Source: an uncultured Agathobaculum sp. (GTDB taxonomy: Bacteria; Bacillota; Clostridia; Oscillospirales; Butyricicoccaceae). Taken from it: a stretch of 33,449 bases of DNA. Below are positions 33,259 to 33,449 of the stretch, in pieces. Both the position numbers and the translations under genes were made by a program. The stretch spans positions 1 through 33,449 of the forward strand of contig NZ_CALWJK010000024.1 of assembly GCF_944380975.1 (NCBI RefSeq), given 5' to 3'. How positions within the stretch are numbered: position 1 is the first letter of the stretch; the number at the start of each line of letters is the position of its first letter. The notes beneath the pieces are model-generated. The model did no database searches and was not told the DNA's origin. It saw only the letters and a program-made list of their open reading frames with translations.

Positions 33259-33420
33259 CTATTTGATCTGTATTGCAGCAAGCGTATTCCCGTTTTCCGC
33301 AGTCACAAGAAGCAACCTATCCCCTTCGAGCATAATAATACTAATTTTATATCGTCAGTAGGACACGAAAATTTAACGCAACACCGCACAGAAAAGTAAG
33401 CATGATACAGCCCGACATGA

Positions 33421-33449
33421 TATAATAAAAATATGGATAAACAGATGAC
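33421..33449 (+). other. Possible promoter -10 and start of a + strand gene cut by the window edge
   Basis: TATAAT at 33421-33426, then ATG GAT AAA CAG ATG from 33433. There is no ribosome site, and the -35 is poor, so a leaderless or spurious start are both possible. From 33262 to 33420 I see no supported gene, apart from a short minus-strand frame ending in AENGNTLAAIQIK before the TAG at 33261. Confidence 0.25.

Overview
The window reads as a chromosomal segment of a GC-rich member of the Clostridia (Bacillota), probably a gut Oscillospirales bacterium of the Butyricicoccus/Agathobaculum type. That placement is an inference from the consensus sigma-A promoters, strong AGGAGG-type ribosome binding sites, the lipoprotein signal on the binding protein, the FMN-riboswitch rib operon and general protein character; no rRNA or marker phylogeny is available here. 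No tRNA, rRNA, CRISPR array, transposase or phage gene was seen.

Layout. 1-1097 (-) is the 5' part of lepA. 1364-5257 (+) is a complete riboflavin operon, ribD-ribE-ribBA-ribH, under an FMN riboswitch. 5282-7189 (-) is a decayed locus: an intact OmpR-type response regulator, a histidine kinase cut off just after its phospho-acceptor helix, and the tail of a DUF4340 protein joined to it out of frame. 7417-11961 is a LacI-type regulator (-) divergent from a sugar-binding lipoprotein, an inositol-2-dehydrogenase-like oxidoreductase and a hydroxypyruvate-isomerase-family TIM barrel (+), with no transporter ATPase or permease. 12035-12484 (-) is a small Xre regulator. 12614-14903 (+) is an arsenic module: arsR, an ArsP-type permease, a small thioredoxin and arsC, with two copies of an ArsR-type inverted repeat. 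14957-19432 (+) is a beta-glucoside module: RpiR regulator, PTS EIIBCA and 6-phospho-beta-glucosidase.

19457-21795 is an ECF-sigma module: sigma factor plus a membrane-anchored DUF4367 protein (-), and a divergent secreted stalk-domain/DUF4367 protein (+). The two divergent promoters carry the same unusual signature, GCAACA-N14-ATTGTATT. 21858-28966 (-) is an acid-sugar catabolic locus: FCD-type GntR regulator, enolase-superfamily sugar-acid dehydratase, TRAP transporter dctPQM, zinc alcohol dehydrogenase and SDR dehydrogenase. It plausibly interconverts hexonates and dehydrates one to 2-keto-3-deoxygluconate, which would be finished by kinase and aldolase genes elsewhere. Its dctQ carries a frameshift. 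The gntR leader has a consensus promoter followed by a strong intrinsic terminator. 29109-33056 (-) is a c-di-GMP pair: a diguanylate cyclase with an inhibitory site, then a large sensor protein with two solute-binding domains, a degenerate GGDEF domain and an intact EAL domain. Upstream lies a remnant of another GGDEF gene, and the last bases may start a new + strand gene.

Most of the window is ordinary nutrient-uptake and cofactor metabolism. The items most worth following are the paired ECF promoters, the kinase/DUF4340 deletion scar, the dctQ frameshift, the attenuator-like gntR leader and the transporter-less binding-protein operon.
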